From Roseomonas gilardii subsp. gilardii (GTDB lineage: Bacteria > Pseudomonadota > Alphaproteobacteria > Acetobacterales > Acetobacteraceae): a stretch of 64,000 nucleotides of DNA. Numbering within the stretch: position 1 is the stretch's first letter; every line of letters starts with the position of its first letter. The notes under the pieces are model-generated. The model was given only the letters and a program-made list of their open reading frames with translations. It ran no database searches and was not told where the DNA came from. The translations under genes and the position numbers were made by a program. This document shows positions 55,210 to 63,789 of the stretch, one piece after another. The DNA lies in NCBI RefSeq assembly GCF_023078375.1, contig NZ_CP095554.1:3340501-3404500 (forward strand). Direction: 5' to 3'.

Positions 55210-56143
55210 GCCGATGCCGACCGGCCGGCGCGGCCTGCTGCGGAGTGGGCTGGGGCTGGCGTTGCTGGCGGGTTCCTTCCTGCCGGCGCCGGGATGGGCC
55301 GCGGCGCCGGATGGGAAGACGGCGGAGGCGGGGCTGCTGGCCTTCCGCATGATGCCCCTGGGCCGCCCGGGCCCGGTGAGCTTCATCCTGCCCAGTTCGC
55401 ACGCCCCGGACCCGCGCCTGCCACGTCTGCCGGTGGAGCGGCTCCTGGCCGGGGCGCGGCTGGTGCTGACCGAGAGCGGCTATGCCCCCGGGGAGGAGGC
55501 AGGCGAGGAACTGTTCCGGCCGGGAGGGGACTGGCCCGCGCTTTGGGCGCTGAGCCCCGCCGAGCGGGAAGCGCTGCGGCGGAACGCGGCCTGCCGGGGG
55601 CTGGAGACGGTGATGGCGCGGCTGCGGCCGATCCTGCTGCTCGCCGTGGCCCGGGAAGCCTGCCCTGCCGCCGGCGCCGACCGGGGCCGTTCGCCGGAGG
55701 ACTGGCTGAGCGGCGCCGCCCGGGCCATGGGCCTCCGCACCGGGGCGCTGGAAAGCGTGGGCGAGAGCATGGCGGCGGCGGATGCCGTGCCGGAGGCGGT
55801 CTATCTGGACGCCCTGCGCCGGGCGCTGGCCGATCCCGCCGGCATGGCGGCGGAGGACCGCGCCCTGCAACGCGCCCATGAGGATGGCGACCTGAACGAG
55901 GTCCGGCGCCTGACCGTGGCGGCCATGGGCGGGGACGAGGCCGGGCGCGCGGCGTTCGACCGGATCGTGATCAGCGCCCGCAGCCGGCGGATGGCGGCGC
56001 GGCTGGCCGAGGCCGCCTCGGCCCTGCCCGTGGTGGCGGTGGTGGGCGCGGCGCATCTGGCCGGGGGGGACGGGATGCTCGCGCTGCTCCAGGCCATGGG
56101 CTTCCGGCTGGAAGCCTTCCGGATGCGGCTGGCGCCGGGATAG
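55199..56143 (+). CDS. TraB/GumN family protein
   Basis: This 314-residue exported protein has a Tat-like signal (GRRGLLRSGLGLALLAGSFL, then PAPGWAAA). It shows TraB/GumN landmarks: LLAGARLVLTESGY, the middle helix region ENxx-type (LQRAHEDGDLNEVRRL) and the conserved end VVAVVGAAHLAGGDGMLALLQAMGFRL. Related proteins are putative metalloproteases or regulators; the classical GxxH is GAAH here. It overlaps acvB by 11 bp, so it belongs to the lpiA-acvB operon. ATG 55214 is an alternative start. Confidence 0.75.
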   Translation: MRAEPMPTGRRGLLRSGLGLALLAGSFLPAPGWAAAPDGKTAEAGLLAFRMMPLGRPGPVSFILPSSHAPDPRLPRLPVERLLAGARLVLTESGYAPGEEAGEELFRPGGDWPALWALSPAEREALRRNAACRGLETVMARLRPILLLAVAREACPAAGADRGRSPEDWLSGAARAMGLRTGALESVGESMAAADAVPEAVYLDALRRALADPAGMAAEDRALQRAHEDGDLNEVRRLTVAAMGGDEAGRAAFDRIVISARSRRMAARLAEAASALPVVAVVGAAHLAGGDGMLALLQAMGFRLEAFRMRLAPG

Positions 56144-56161
56144 CGGGAGGACCCACCCGGC

Positions 56162-57106
56162 TCAGGCGGGCGGGTGCTCCTTCCACCAGTGCCGGGCGAT
56201 CTCGGCGCGGGTGCAGACCCAGACATCCGGGCAGGCCACGACATGGTCCAGGAAGCGGGCCAGGGCGGCGGCGCGGGCAGGACGGCCGACGAGGCGGCAA
56301 TGCAGGCCGACGCTCATCATGCGCGGCGTGGTCCGGCCTTCCTCGCGCAGGAAATCCAGCGAGTCCTTCAGATAGGCGGTGAAGGCATCGGTGGTGCCGA
56401 AACCGGGCGGCACCGCGAACTTCATGTCGTTGTTGTCGAGCGTGTAGGGGATGACGAGGTGCGGCTTGCCACCCACCGGCACGTAATGCGGCAGGTCGTC
56501 GTCATAGGCGTCGGAATCATAGAGGAAGCCGCCATGCTCGGCCACGAGGCGGCGGGTGTTGCCGCTGATGCGGCCGGTGTACCAGCCGACCGGCGTGGTG
56601 CCCGTGGTCTGTTGCACCGCCGCGACGTTGCGGGCGATGTGGTCGCGTTCCGTGGCCTCGTCCACCTCGGCATAGTTGATCCAGCGGTAGCCGTGGCAGG
56701 CGATCTCATGCCCGGCCTCGGCGAAGGCGCGGCCGACGGCGGGGTTCAGCTCCAGCGCCCGGCCCACGCCATAGACGGTGAGCCGGAGGCCGCGTTCCCG
56801 GAACAGGCGCAGCACGCGCCAGACGCCGACGCGGGCGCCGTAGTCGAACTGGCTTTCCGTGCTTTCGTCGCGCAGGCCGCGGCGGGGCTGGCCACCGGGC
56901 ACCTCGTGCAGATAGGCCTCGGTGATCGGGTCACCGTTCAGCGGCGTGTTCTCGCCGCCTTCCTCGTAGTTCAGGACGAAGGACAAGGCGAGGCGGGCGC
57001 CGTTGGGCCAGCGCGCATCGGGCGGGTTGGGACCGTAGCCCGCGAAGTCCCGGGGGAAGCCGCTTTCGGCGGCCAGGATGGTGCCGCCGGTCTTGCCGTC
57101 GCTCAT
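56162..57106 (-). CDS. PuuE-like polysaccharide deacetylase family protein (allantoinase-type)
   Basis: This 314-residue NodB-fold protein matches the PuuE branch: FPRDFAGYGPNPPDARWPNG, SFVLNYEEGGENTPLNGD, the FDYGARVGVWRVLRLF stretch, HEIACHGYRWINYAEV and GWYTGRISGNTRRLV. PuuE proteins are cofactor-independent allantoinases in ureide breakdown; other branch members act on related cyclic amides. Start ATG 57106 (MSDGKTGGT). No other purine or ureide genes are nearby, so the substrate stays open. It lies downstream of the ABC importer on the same strand. Confidence 0.8.
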   Translation of the reverse strand: MSDGKTGGTILAAESGFPRDFAGYGPNPPDARWPNGARLALSFVLNYEEGGENTPLNGDPITEAYLHEVPGGQPRRGLRDESTESQFDYGARVGVWRVLRLFRERGLRLTVYGVGRALELNPAVGRAFAEAGHEIACHGYRWINYAEVDEATERDHIARNVAAVQQTTGTTPVGWYTGRISGNTRRLVAEHGGFLYDSDAYDDDLPHYVPVGGKPHLVIPYTLDNNDMKFAVPPGFGTTDAFTAYLKDSLDFLREEGRTTPRMMSVGLHCRLVGRPARAAALARFLDHVVACPDVWVCTRAEIARHWWKEHPPA

Positions 57107-57247
57107 GCTCTCGTCCTTCGGTCCCTGGCCTGTCCCGCTCCAGCAGCGGAACCCCGGGGATGGGGTTCCAGCCATGGGGCGGGCTGGAACCCGTTCCTGT
57201 CGGGACACGGGCAGGAGCGCAAGGCCCCTGCCCTCCCACCCTGGGCG

Positions 57248-57385
57248 TCAGCGCGCGTTGAAGCCGGCGGAGCCGCCCACATAGGCGCCACGGGGGCTGG
57301 TGCCGTCATTCGCCGGGCGCTGGCAGGCCGCCAGCGGCAAGGTGGCGAGCGCCAGGGCCAGCAGCACGAGGACGGGACGCCGCAT
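57248..57385 (-). CDS. Small lipoprotein, 45 residues
   Basis: The short frame has a clear lipoprotein signal: RRPVLVLLALALATLPLAAC (lipobox LAAC, Cys at 21), then a 24-residue polar tail (ANDGTSPRGAYVGGSAGFNA). ATG 57385 lies 5 bases after the stop of the ABC ATPase gene, so it probably is the last cistron of that operon. Function is unknown. Confidence 0.65.
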   Translation of the reverse strand: MRRPVLVLLALALATLPLAACQRPANDGTSPRGAYVGGSAGFNAR

Positions 57386-57390
57386 CGCCG

Positions 57391-58440
57391 TCACGCCGCC
57401 GGCAGATCGTTGAGGTGGCAGCGCGAACGGTGCCCCGGGGCGATCTCCTTCAGCACGGGCACCTCCAGCCGGCACCGCTCGAAGGCATGCGGGCAGCGCG
57501 GGTGGAAGTGGCAGCCCTTGGGCGGGTTCAGCGGCGAGGGAATCTCGCCCTGCACCACGGCGAAGCTCTTCTTGCGCGCCTCGATGCGCGGCACGGCGGC
57601 CAGCAGCGACTGGGTATAGGGGTGGTTGGCGCGGGCGAAGACCTCCTCCGCCGGCGCCTCCTCCACCACCCGGCCGAGATACATGATCACGACCCGGTCG
57701 CTCAGATGCTCCACCACGCCGAGATCGTGGCTGATGAAGAGGTAGGTGAGGTCCAGTTCCTGCCGCAGGCGCATGAAGAGGTTCAGCACCTGGGCCTGGA
57801 TCGAGACGTCCAGCGCCGCCACGGATTCGTCGCAGACCAGGAATTCCGGCTGCACCGCCAGGGCGCGGGCGATGCCGATGCGCTGGCGCTGGCCGCCGGA
57901 GAACTGGTGCGGGTAGCGGCGCTTGTAGGCCGGGTCGAGGCCCGCGCGGCGGAGCTGTTCGTCCACATAGGCATCCAGGCCGGACCGCGTGGTCATGCCA
58001 TGGACCAGCGGCGCCTCCCCCACGATGTCGGTGACCCGCAGGCGCGGATTCAGCGAGGACATCGGGTCCTGGAAGATCATCTGGGCGCGGAGCTTGGCCT
58101 CGCGCGCTTCCTTCGCGGAAAGCGTGCTGCGGTCGCGGCCGCGCCAGAGGATCTCGCCATCCGAAGGAGGCAGGATGCCGGCCACCATGCGGCCCAGCGT
58201 GGACTTGCCGCAGCCGGATTCGCCGACGAGGCCGACCACCTCACCCTTGCGGACGGTGAGATCGACCTTGTCCACGGCGTGGACGGTTTCCTCCCGGACA
58301 GGAGCGCCGAGCTTCTTCGCGATCTTGCCGGCGAAGTCGAGGGTCTTGCTGAAGCGGCGGGAGACGCCCTTCACCTCGATGATGGGCGCGCCCAGGCTCC
58401 GGGCGGCAGCGGCGTCAGGGCGGGCGAGCGTGGTGCTCAT
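57391..58440 (-). CDS. Dipeptide/oligopeptide ABC transporter ATPase, DppF/OppF type
   Basis: This 349-residue ATPase has Walker A GESGCGKST near 74-82, the Q-loop MIFQDPMSSLNPRLRV, signature FSGGQRQRIGIARAL, Walker B FLVCDES and the OppF-type C-terminal motif GCHFHPRCPHAFERC, which holds an iron-sulfur-like Cys cluster in some members. A 30-residue N-terminal extension (MSTTLARPD) precedes it. ATG 58440 overlaps the upstream ATPase stop as ATGA. It works with the DppD-type ATPase. Confidence 0.92.
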   Translation of the reverse strand: MSTTLARPDAAAARSLGAPIIEVKGVSRRFSKTLDFAGKIAKKLGAPVREETVHAVDKVDLTVRKGEVVGLVGESGCGKSTLGRMVAGILPPSDGEILWRGRDRSTLSAKEAREAKLRAQMIFQDPMSSLNPRLRVTDIVGEAPLVHGMTTRSGLDAYVDEQLRRAGLDPAYKRRYPHQFSGGQRQRIGIARALAVQPEFLVCDESVAALDVSIQAQVLNLFMRLRQELDLTYLFISHDLGVVEHLSDRVVIMYLGRVVEEAPAEEVFARANHPYTQSLLAAVPRIEARKKSFAVVQGEIPSPLNPPKGCHFHPRCPHAFERCRLEVPVLKEIAPGHRSRCHLNDLPAA

Positions 58441-59462
58441 GCGGCCTCCGCGCGTTCGAAATGGGGGAAGAAACAGCGGGCCCAGCGATTGGGCAGCTTC
58501 TCGTCCAAGGCGGGATATTCGCGGCACTTCTCGGCCGCGCGCGGGCAGCGGGCCTGGAAGGGGCAGCCGGGCGGCAGGCTGAGCAGGGAGGGCGTCATGC
58601 CCGGGATCTGCCGCAGCGGCTCGCCACGCTTGTTGCGGCTGGGCACGGAGCCCAGCAGCCCCACCGTGTAGGGGTGCAGGGGCGCGTCCAGCGTCTCCCC
58701 CACATCGCCGTACTCGACGACGCGGCCGGCATACATCACCGCCAGATCGTCGGCGAGGCCGGCGACGACCGAGAGGTCATGGGTGATCCAGATCAGCGAG
58801 GTGCCGGTATTGGCGGCGAGCTTCTGCACCTCCGCCAGGATCTGGCCCTGGATGGTGACGTCGAGCGCCGTGGTGGGCTCATCGGCCACGATCAGTTCCG
58901 GGCGGTTCAGCAAGGCGATGGCGATGGCCACGCGCTGCCGCATGCCGCCGGAGAACTGGTGCGGATAGGATTTCAGCCGCTCGTCCGGGCTCGGGATGCC
59001 GACCATGCCCAGCGTGTCGCGGGCCCGCTGGCGGGCATCCTCGCGCGAGATCTTCTCGTGCGCCTGCAGCGTCTCGATCATCTGGGTGTCGATGCGCAGG
59101 ACCGGATTCAGCGTCATCATCGGGTCCTGGAAGATCATGGCGATGCGGTTGCCGCGAAGCTGCCGCATCTCCTCCTCCGGGATGGTGGCGAGGTCACGGC
59201 CCTGGAACAGGATGTGACCGCCCACCACGCGGCCCGGCGGATCGACCAGGCGCATGATGGAGAAGCCGGTGACCGACTTGCCGGAGCCGGACTCGCCGAC
59301 GAGGCCCAGCACCTTGCCGCGGCCGACGGAGAAGGAGACGCCGTCCACCGCCTTGATCACGCCGGCGCGGGTGAAGAAGTGGGTCTGGAGGTCGCGGACC
59401 TCCAGCGTCGGGGCGGCGCTGGTGGCCGGAACCCCCATGGGAGATTGCTTGGCGGCGCTCAT
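58437..59462 (-). CDS. Dipeptide/oligopeptide ABC transporter ATPase, DppD/OppD type
   Basis: This 341-residue ATPase has Walker A GESGSGKSV, Q-loop MIFQDPMMTLNPVLRI, signature FSGGMRQRVAIAIAL, Walker B LIVADEP and the C-terminal oligo_HPY motif with Cys cluster GCPFQARCPRAAEKC. Its ATG at 59462 overlaps the stop of the permease gene upstream as ATGA, a sign of translational coupling. Confidence 0.93.
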   Translation of the reverse strand: MSAAKQSPMGVPATSAAPTLEVRDLQTHFFTRAGVIKAVDGVSFSVGRGKVLGLVGESGSGKSVTGFSIMRLVDPPGRVVGGHILFQGRDLATIPEEEMRQLRGNRIAMIFQDPMMTLNPVLRIDTQMIETLQAHEKISREDARQRARDTLGMVGIPSPDERLKSYPHQFSGGMRQRVAIAIALLNRPELIVADEPTTALDVTIQGQILAEVQKLAANTGTSLIWITHDLSVVAGLADDLAVMYAGRVVEYGDVGETLDAPLHPYTVGLLGSVPSRNKRGEPLRQIPGMTPSLLSLPPGCPFQARCPRAAEKCREYPALDEKLPNRWARCFFPHFERAEAA

Positions 59463-60397
59463 TTCTGCAGCCTCGGGTTCAGCACGTCGCGCAGATGGTC
59501 GCCCACGAGGTTGATCGAGACGATGGTCACCAGCAGCGCGATGCCGGGGTAGAAGGAGATCCAGTACTTGCCCGAGAGCATGTACTCGTAGCCGTTGGAG
59601 ATCAGCAGGCCGAGCGAGGGCTCGGTGATGGGCACGCCGAGGCCGAGGAAGGAGAGCGTCGCCTCCAGCGCGATGGCGCGGGCCACCTGCATGGTGCCCA
59701 CCACGATCAGTGGCGGCAGGCAGTTCGGCAGCAGGTGGCGGAAGATGATGCGGTGCGTCGGCAGGGCGAGGCACTGCGCCGCCTCGATATACTCGCGCCG
59801 CCGCTCCACCAGCGCCGTGCCGCGCACGGTGCGGGCGTAATAGGCCCATTCCACGATGATCAGCGCCAGCACCACGTTCATGATGCCCTTGCCGAGGAAG
59901 GCCAGGATCATCAGCGCGGCGAGGATCGAGGGGAAGGAGAGCTGGAGGTCCACCAGCCGCATGATGAAGGTGTCGGTGCGGCCGCCGGCATAGGCGGCGA
60001 GCATGCCGAGCGAGGCCCCCACCAGCGCGGCGCAGATGGCTGACCCGGCGCCCACGATCAGGCTGATGCGCAGCCCGTAGAGGATGCCCGAGAGCATGTC
60101 GCGGCCCTGGTCATCCGTGCCGAGCCAGTAGGTCATGGTGTCGTCGGCGTTGCGCGACCCCGGCTCCAGACGCCCGTCCATGATGTCGAGCTGGGCGAGG
60201 TCGTAGGGGTTCTGCGGCGAGATCCAGGGCGCGAGGATGGCCAGCAGCACGATGATCGTGAAGACGATCAGCCCGAACATCGCCAGCTTGGAGGCAGCGA
60301 AGTCACGAACGAAGCGCTTGAAGGGAGTCTCGACCTTCGGTGCGGACGGGGCGGCGGCCGGGGCGGTTGCCCCGGGCTTGGCGGCGGTGGCGCTCAT
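59459..60397 (-). CDS. Dipeptide/oligopeptide ABC transporter permease, DppC type
   Basis: This 312-residue inner-membrane permease has an OppC-type N-terminal TM (LAMFGLIVFTIIVLLAILAPW), the APWISPQNPYD segment, and a BPD_transp_1 core with the EAA loop (EAAQCLALPTHRIIFRHLLPN). It ends IALLVTIVSINLVGDHLRDVLNP, a classic DppC ending. Its first ATG overlaps the DppB-type stop (ATGA). Confidence 0.93.
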   Translation of the reverse strand: MSATAAKPGATAPAAAPSAPKVETPFKRFVRDFAASKLAMFGLIVFTIIVLLAILAPWISPQNPYDLAQLDIMDGRLEPGSRNADDTMTYWLGTDDQGRDMLSGILYGLRISLIVGAGSAICAALVGASLGMLAAYAGGRTDTFIMRLVDLQLSFPSILAALMILAFLGKGIMNVVLALIIVEWAYYARTVRGTALVERRREYIEAAQCLALPTHRIIFRHLLPNCLPPLIVVGTMQVARAIALEATLSFLGLGVPITEPSLGLLISNGYEYMLSGKYWISFYPGIALLVTIVSINLVGDHLRDVLNPRLQK

Positions 60398-61368
60398 GCC
60401 TTGCCCTCCAGCCGGACGCGCGGATCAAGCGCGGAATACATCAGATCCACGGTCAGGTTGATGATGATGAACATGAAGACGATGATCATGAGGTAGGCCA
60501 CGATCACCGGACGGTCGAGCACGTTGATGCTGTCGATGATCAGCTTGCCCATGCCCGGCCAGGCGAAGACGCTTTCCGTCACCACCGAGAAGGCGATGGT
60601 GGAGCCGAGTTCCAGCCCGACCACGGTGATGACCGGGATCAGGATGTTCTTGAAGACATGCACGAAGATCACACGGCTGTTGGTCAGCCCCTTGGCGCGC
60701 GCGAACTTCACGAAGTCCATCAGCATGGTCTCGCGCACGCCGGCGCGGGTCAGGCGCACGACCAGGGAGATCTTGAACAGGGCGAGGTTCAGCGCCGGCA
60801 TGGCCATGTGCGCCAGCCCGTCCCGGGTCAGGAAGGACCACTGCACGCCCAGGAGTTCCGCCGTCTGGCCGCGGCCCGTGGAAGGCAGCCAGCCGAGCTG
60901 CACGGCGAAGACCATGATGAGCATCAGCCCGACCCAGAAGGTCGGCAGCGAGAAGCCCAGGATGGAGCCCGCCATGATGCCGGAGGAGATCGGCGAATGC
61001 GGCTTGAGCCCGGCATAGAGGCCGAGCGGGATGCCGATGATCAGGGCCAGGAAGGTGGCGCCGAGGGCGAGCTCCAGCGTCGCGGGCATGCGCTGCAGGA
61101 TCAGTTGCAGGGCGGGCTCGTTGAACACGAAGCTGCGGCCGAGGTCGCCATGCAGCGCGTTGCCGAGGAAGGAGAGGTACTGCATCCAGAGCGGCAGATC
61201 GAGGCCGAGCGCCTTGATCGCCCGCTCGCGCTCCATCTGGTCGGCATCGGGGCTGATCAGGATCTCCACCGGGTCGCCGATGGCATAGACGCCGACGAAG
61301 ACGATGACCGACATCGCCAGCATCACGAGAGCCGCCTGGATCAGCCGGCGCAGGAGGTAAACGGTCAT
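60394..61368 (-). CDS. Dipeptide/oligopeptide ABC transporter permease, DppB type
   Basis: This 324-residue permease starts LLRRLIQAALVMLAMSVIVF, has the DppB-type PLWMQYLSFLGNALHGDLG and FGSF-like FVFNEPAL segments, and an EAA loop (VKFARAKGLTNSRVIFVHVF). It ends ITVDLMYSALDPRVRL. It pairs with the DppC-type permease and is separated from the binding-protein gene by about 87 bp. Confidence 0.93.
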   Translation of the reverse strand: MTVYLLRRLIQAALVMLAMSVIVFVGVYAIGDPVEILISPDADQMERERAIKALGLDLPLWMQYLSFLGNALHGDLGRSFVFNEPALQLILQRMPATLELALGATFLALIIGIPLGLYAGLKPHSPISSGIMAGSILGFSLPTFWVGLMLIMVFAVQLGWLPSTGRGQTAELLGVQWSFLTRDGLAHMAMPALNLALFKISLVVRLTRAGVRETMLMDFVKFARAKGLTNSRVIFVHVFKNILIPVITVVGLELGSTIAFSVVTESVFAWPGMGKLIIDSINVLDRPVIVAYLMIIVFMFIIINLTVDLMYSALDPRVRLEGKA

Positions 61369-61455
61369 GGATTCAACTCGTCATGGCCCCGGACGGCGCG
61401 GATGGGCCACGCCGCCGGGCTGGGAATTCCGTGCGGAGGTGCACGATCCGCCCAT

Positions 61456-63027
61456 TTACTGGGCAGCCGGGCGGATATCCTGCGCCCGGGTCAGTTCGTC
61501 GGCACGGGCCTCGTGCACCAGGGTCGGGCGCATCGCCCAGATGTTCTTCTGGATGTGAATCGGGATGATCCCCACGTCGTCGAGCGCGATCTGGCTGGCC
61601 TCGCGCAGCAGTTGCTCGCGCTTGTCGTCGTCCAGCGTTTGCAACGACTGTGCCAGCTTCGCGTCCATGGCGGGGTTGCTGTAGGAGCCGCGGTTGGAGG
61701 TGCCCCAGCCCTTTTCCGGCGTCGGGGTGGCGAGCAGGGCACGCAGCGGCGAGGTCGCCTCGCCGGAGGAGATGCCCCAGCCGACGAGGCCGGCCGCGAT
61801 CTCCCGCCGGGCCGCCTTCTGCACATAGGCGGCCCAGGGCTGGGCATCGACCTGGGTGCGGACACCGATCCGGGCCCACATCTGGCCGATCGCCTGGATG
61901 ATGCGGGCGTCGTTGATGTAGCGGTCGTTGGGGCCGCTCAGCACGATGCGGAAGCCGTCCGGATAGCCGGCTTCGGCGAGCAGCTTCTTCGCGCCCTCCG
62001 GGTCGGCCTTGGCGGGCTGCAGGCCGGGGATCGAGCCGAAGGCGCCGATGGAGAGGAACTGCGCGGTCGGGGCGGCGGCACCCTCCATCACCCGCTGGGT
62101 GATCGCCTGCCGGTCGATGGCCATCGACAGCGCTTGCCGGACCTTCAGCGCCTTGAGCGGGTTCTTCTCCAGCGGCTTGCCGGCGTTGTCGGTGATGAAG
62201 GGCGACTGGGCGTGGAGGTGGTCCAGGAACAGGAAGATCAGGCGCAGCCCGTCCGCCTCGCTCATCCGCACGCGGCTGTCCTTGGACAGCTTGGCGATGT
62301 CGCTGGTCGGCACCTGGTCGATGAAGTCCACATCGCCCGAGAGCAGCGCCGCGGTGCGGGCGCCGTCATTGGCGATGATGCGATAGGTGACCTTCTTCCA
62401 GGCCGGCTTCTCGCCGAAATAGTTCTCGTTGCGTTCGTAGAGGATGCGGTCGCCGTTCCGGTAGGAGGTGACGCGGAAGGGGCCGGTGCCGATGGCGACC
62501 TTGAGGCTGTTGAAATCCTCGGTCCCCGCGCCCTGGTGCGTCTCGCGGTCCAGCATCTCGACCTGGGCGAGGTCGGTGGCGAGCAGCGGGTAGGGGCCGT
62601 CCGTGTGCAGGCGGATCGTCAGCGGATCGACGATCTCCACCCGCTTCACCCCTCGCGTGTAGATGGCATAGGAGGAGGGGCTGTTGGGGACGTTGGGCAC
62701 GCGTTCCAGCGTGAAGGCCACGTCCTCGGCGGTGAAATCGTTGCCGTTATGGAACTTCACCCCGGGGCGCAGCTTGAATTCCCAGACATCCTCGGCCACC
62801 GGCTTCCAGCTCTCGGCCAGGCGCGGCTGCAGCCGGCCCTTCGCGTCGAAGGTCGTCAGGCTGTCGAACAGCATGTCCGCCACGGCGTAGTTCGGCGACA
62901 GCGCATGGTAATGGGGGTCGAGCGAAGTGACCGGCGCGCCGACCGCGAGGTTCAGCTCCTGCGCCCGGCCGGGGCCCGTCAATGCCACAAGGGCGGCGAA
63001 ACCCGCCGCCACGAGACGAACTGTCAT
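61456..63027 (-). CDS. ABC transporter substrate-binding protein, family 5 (peptide/opine type)
   Basis: This 523-residue periplasmic receptor has a signal peptide (RLVAAGFAALVALTGPGRAQ) and SBP_bac_5 motifs: TSLDPHYHALSPNYAVADML, LAESWKPVAEDVWEFKLRPG, VKFHNGNDFTAEDVAFTLE and INIDR-like AIDRQAI. It delivers the ligand to the downstream permeases. The family binds peptides, nickel, opines or glycosides; the ligand is not inferable. ATG 63027 directly precedes the signal. First gene of the importer operon. Confidence 0.92.
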   Translation of the reverse strand: MTVRLVAAGFAALVALTGPGRAQELNLAVGAPVTSLDPHYHALSPNYAVADMLFDSLTTFDAKGRLQPRLAESWKPVAEDVWEFKLRPGVKFHNGNDFTAEDVAFTLERVPNVPNSPSSYAIYTRGVKRVEIVDPLTIRLHTDGPYPLLATDLAQVEMLDRETHQGAGTEDFNSLKVAIGTGPFRVTSYRNGDRILYERNENYFGEKPAWKKVTYRIIANDGARTAALLSGDVDFIDQVPTSDIAKLSKDSRVRMSEADGLRLIFLFLDHLHAQSPFITDNAGKPLEKNPLKALKVRQALSMAIDRQAITQRVMEGAAAPTAQFLSIGAFGSIPGLQPAKADPEGAKKLLAEAGYPDGFRIVLSGPNDRYINDARIIQAIGQMWARIGVRTQVDAQPWAAYVQKAARREIAAGLVGWGISSGEATSPLRALLATPTPEKGWGTSNRGSYSNPAMDAKLAQSLQTLDDDKREQLLREASQIALDDVGIIPIHIQKNIWAMRPTLVHEARADELTRAQDIRPAAQ

Positions 63028-63208
63028 GTCCAAGGGAGCTCCCGACAACTTCGGACGCGAATATGTCTATGCTGCCGGGTTCTAGCAGCCCTGCAATGCG
63101 GTCGCCAGCTTTCGGACAGAACAAGGACAAATTTTCGTCAAAGGATCGTTTGACGAAACATTTCATCGTGGACACCGTCGGCCCGGCAGTCGGACCGCCT
63201 CCGGCCGG

Positions 63209-63679
63209 TCAGTCCTCGTCCGCTTCCGCCACCGGCAGGATGGATGTCTCCTTGGCCGTGGCGGTGGCCACGATGGTCTCGGTGCGCTCCACGCCGGGCA
63301 GTGTGCGGATCTCCCGGTCCACGAACTGCTCCAGGGCGGTCAGGTCGGGCAAGCGCAACTTGAGCAGCCAGGACCAGCCGCCGGTCACCGCGTGGCATTC
63401 GAGGACAGGCTCCAGGGCCTGCACGGCCTCCCGGAAATCCGCGCCGTCGCGGCCGGCGCGCATGCCCACGAAGACGAAGGAGAGGAGCGAGCAACCGATC
63501 GCGGCGGGGTCCAGGTCGGCCCGCCAGCCGCGGATGGTGTGGCGCTCCTCCAGCCGCTTGACCCGCTCAGCCGTGGCGGAGACGGAAAGGCCGGCGATCT
63601 TGGCGAGTTCCGCGAGCCCGGCCGCTCCGTCCTGCTGCACGGCGATAAGGATATTGCGGTCGATCTCGTCCATGGCCAC
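63209..63679 (-). CDS. Lrp/AsnC family transcriptional regulator
   Basis: This 156-residue regulator has the AsnC HTH (DEIDRNILIAVQQDGAAGLA, then ELAKIAGLSVSATAERVKRL) and a RAM/effector domain (CSLLSFVFVGMRAGRDGADF; VTGGWSWLLKLRLPD; TLPGVERTETIVATATAKET). It is an amino-acid-responsive regulator type. It sits upstream of the peptide importer on the same strand (161 bp between its stop and the binding protein's region) and downstream of the decarboxylase gene, so it may control one of them. Confidence 0.88.
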   Translation of the reverse strand: MAMDEIDRNILIAVQQDGAAGLAELAKIAGLSVSATAERVKRLEERHTIRGWRADLDPAAIGCSLLSFVFVGMRAGRDGADFREAVQALEPVLECHAVTGGWSWLLKLRLPDLTALEQFVDREIRTLPGVERTETIVATATAKETSILPVAEADED

Positions 63680-63789
63680 AGCCTAGCCCGGCTCGTCACA
63701 TTCCGAAAAGACGAACGGCCCGGCACGCCTGGGGCGCACCGGGCCGCGGACCCATGGAATGGGGGAGGAAGACCCCTCCCCCGCCCGCG

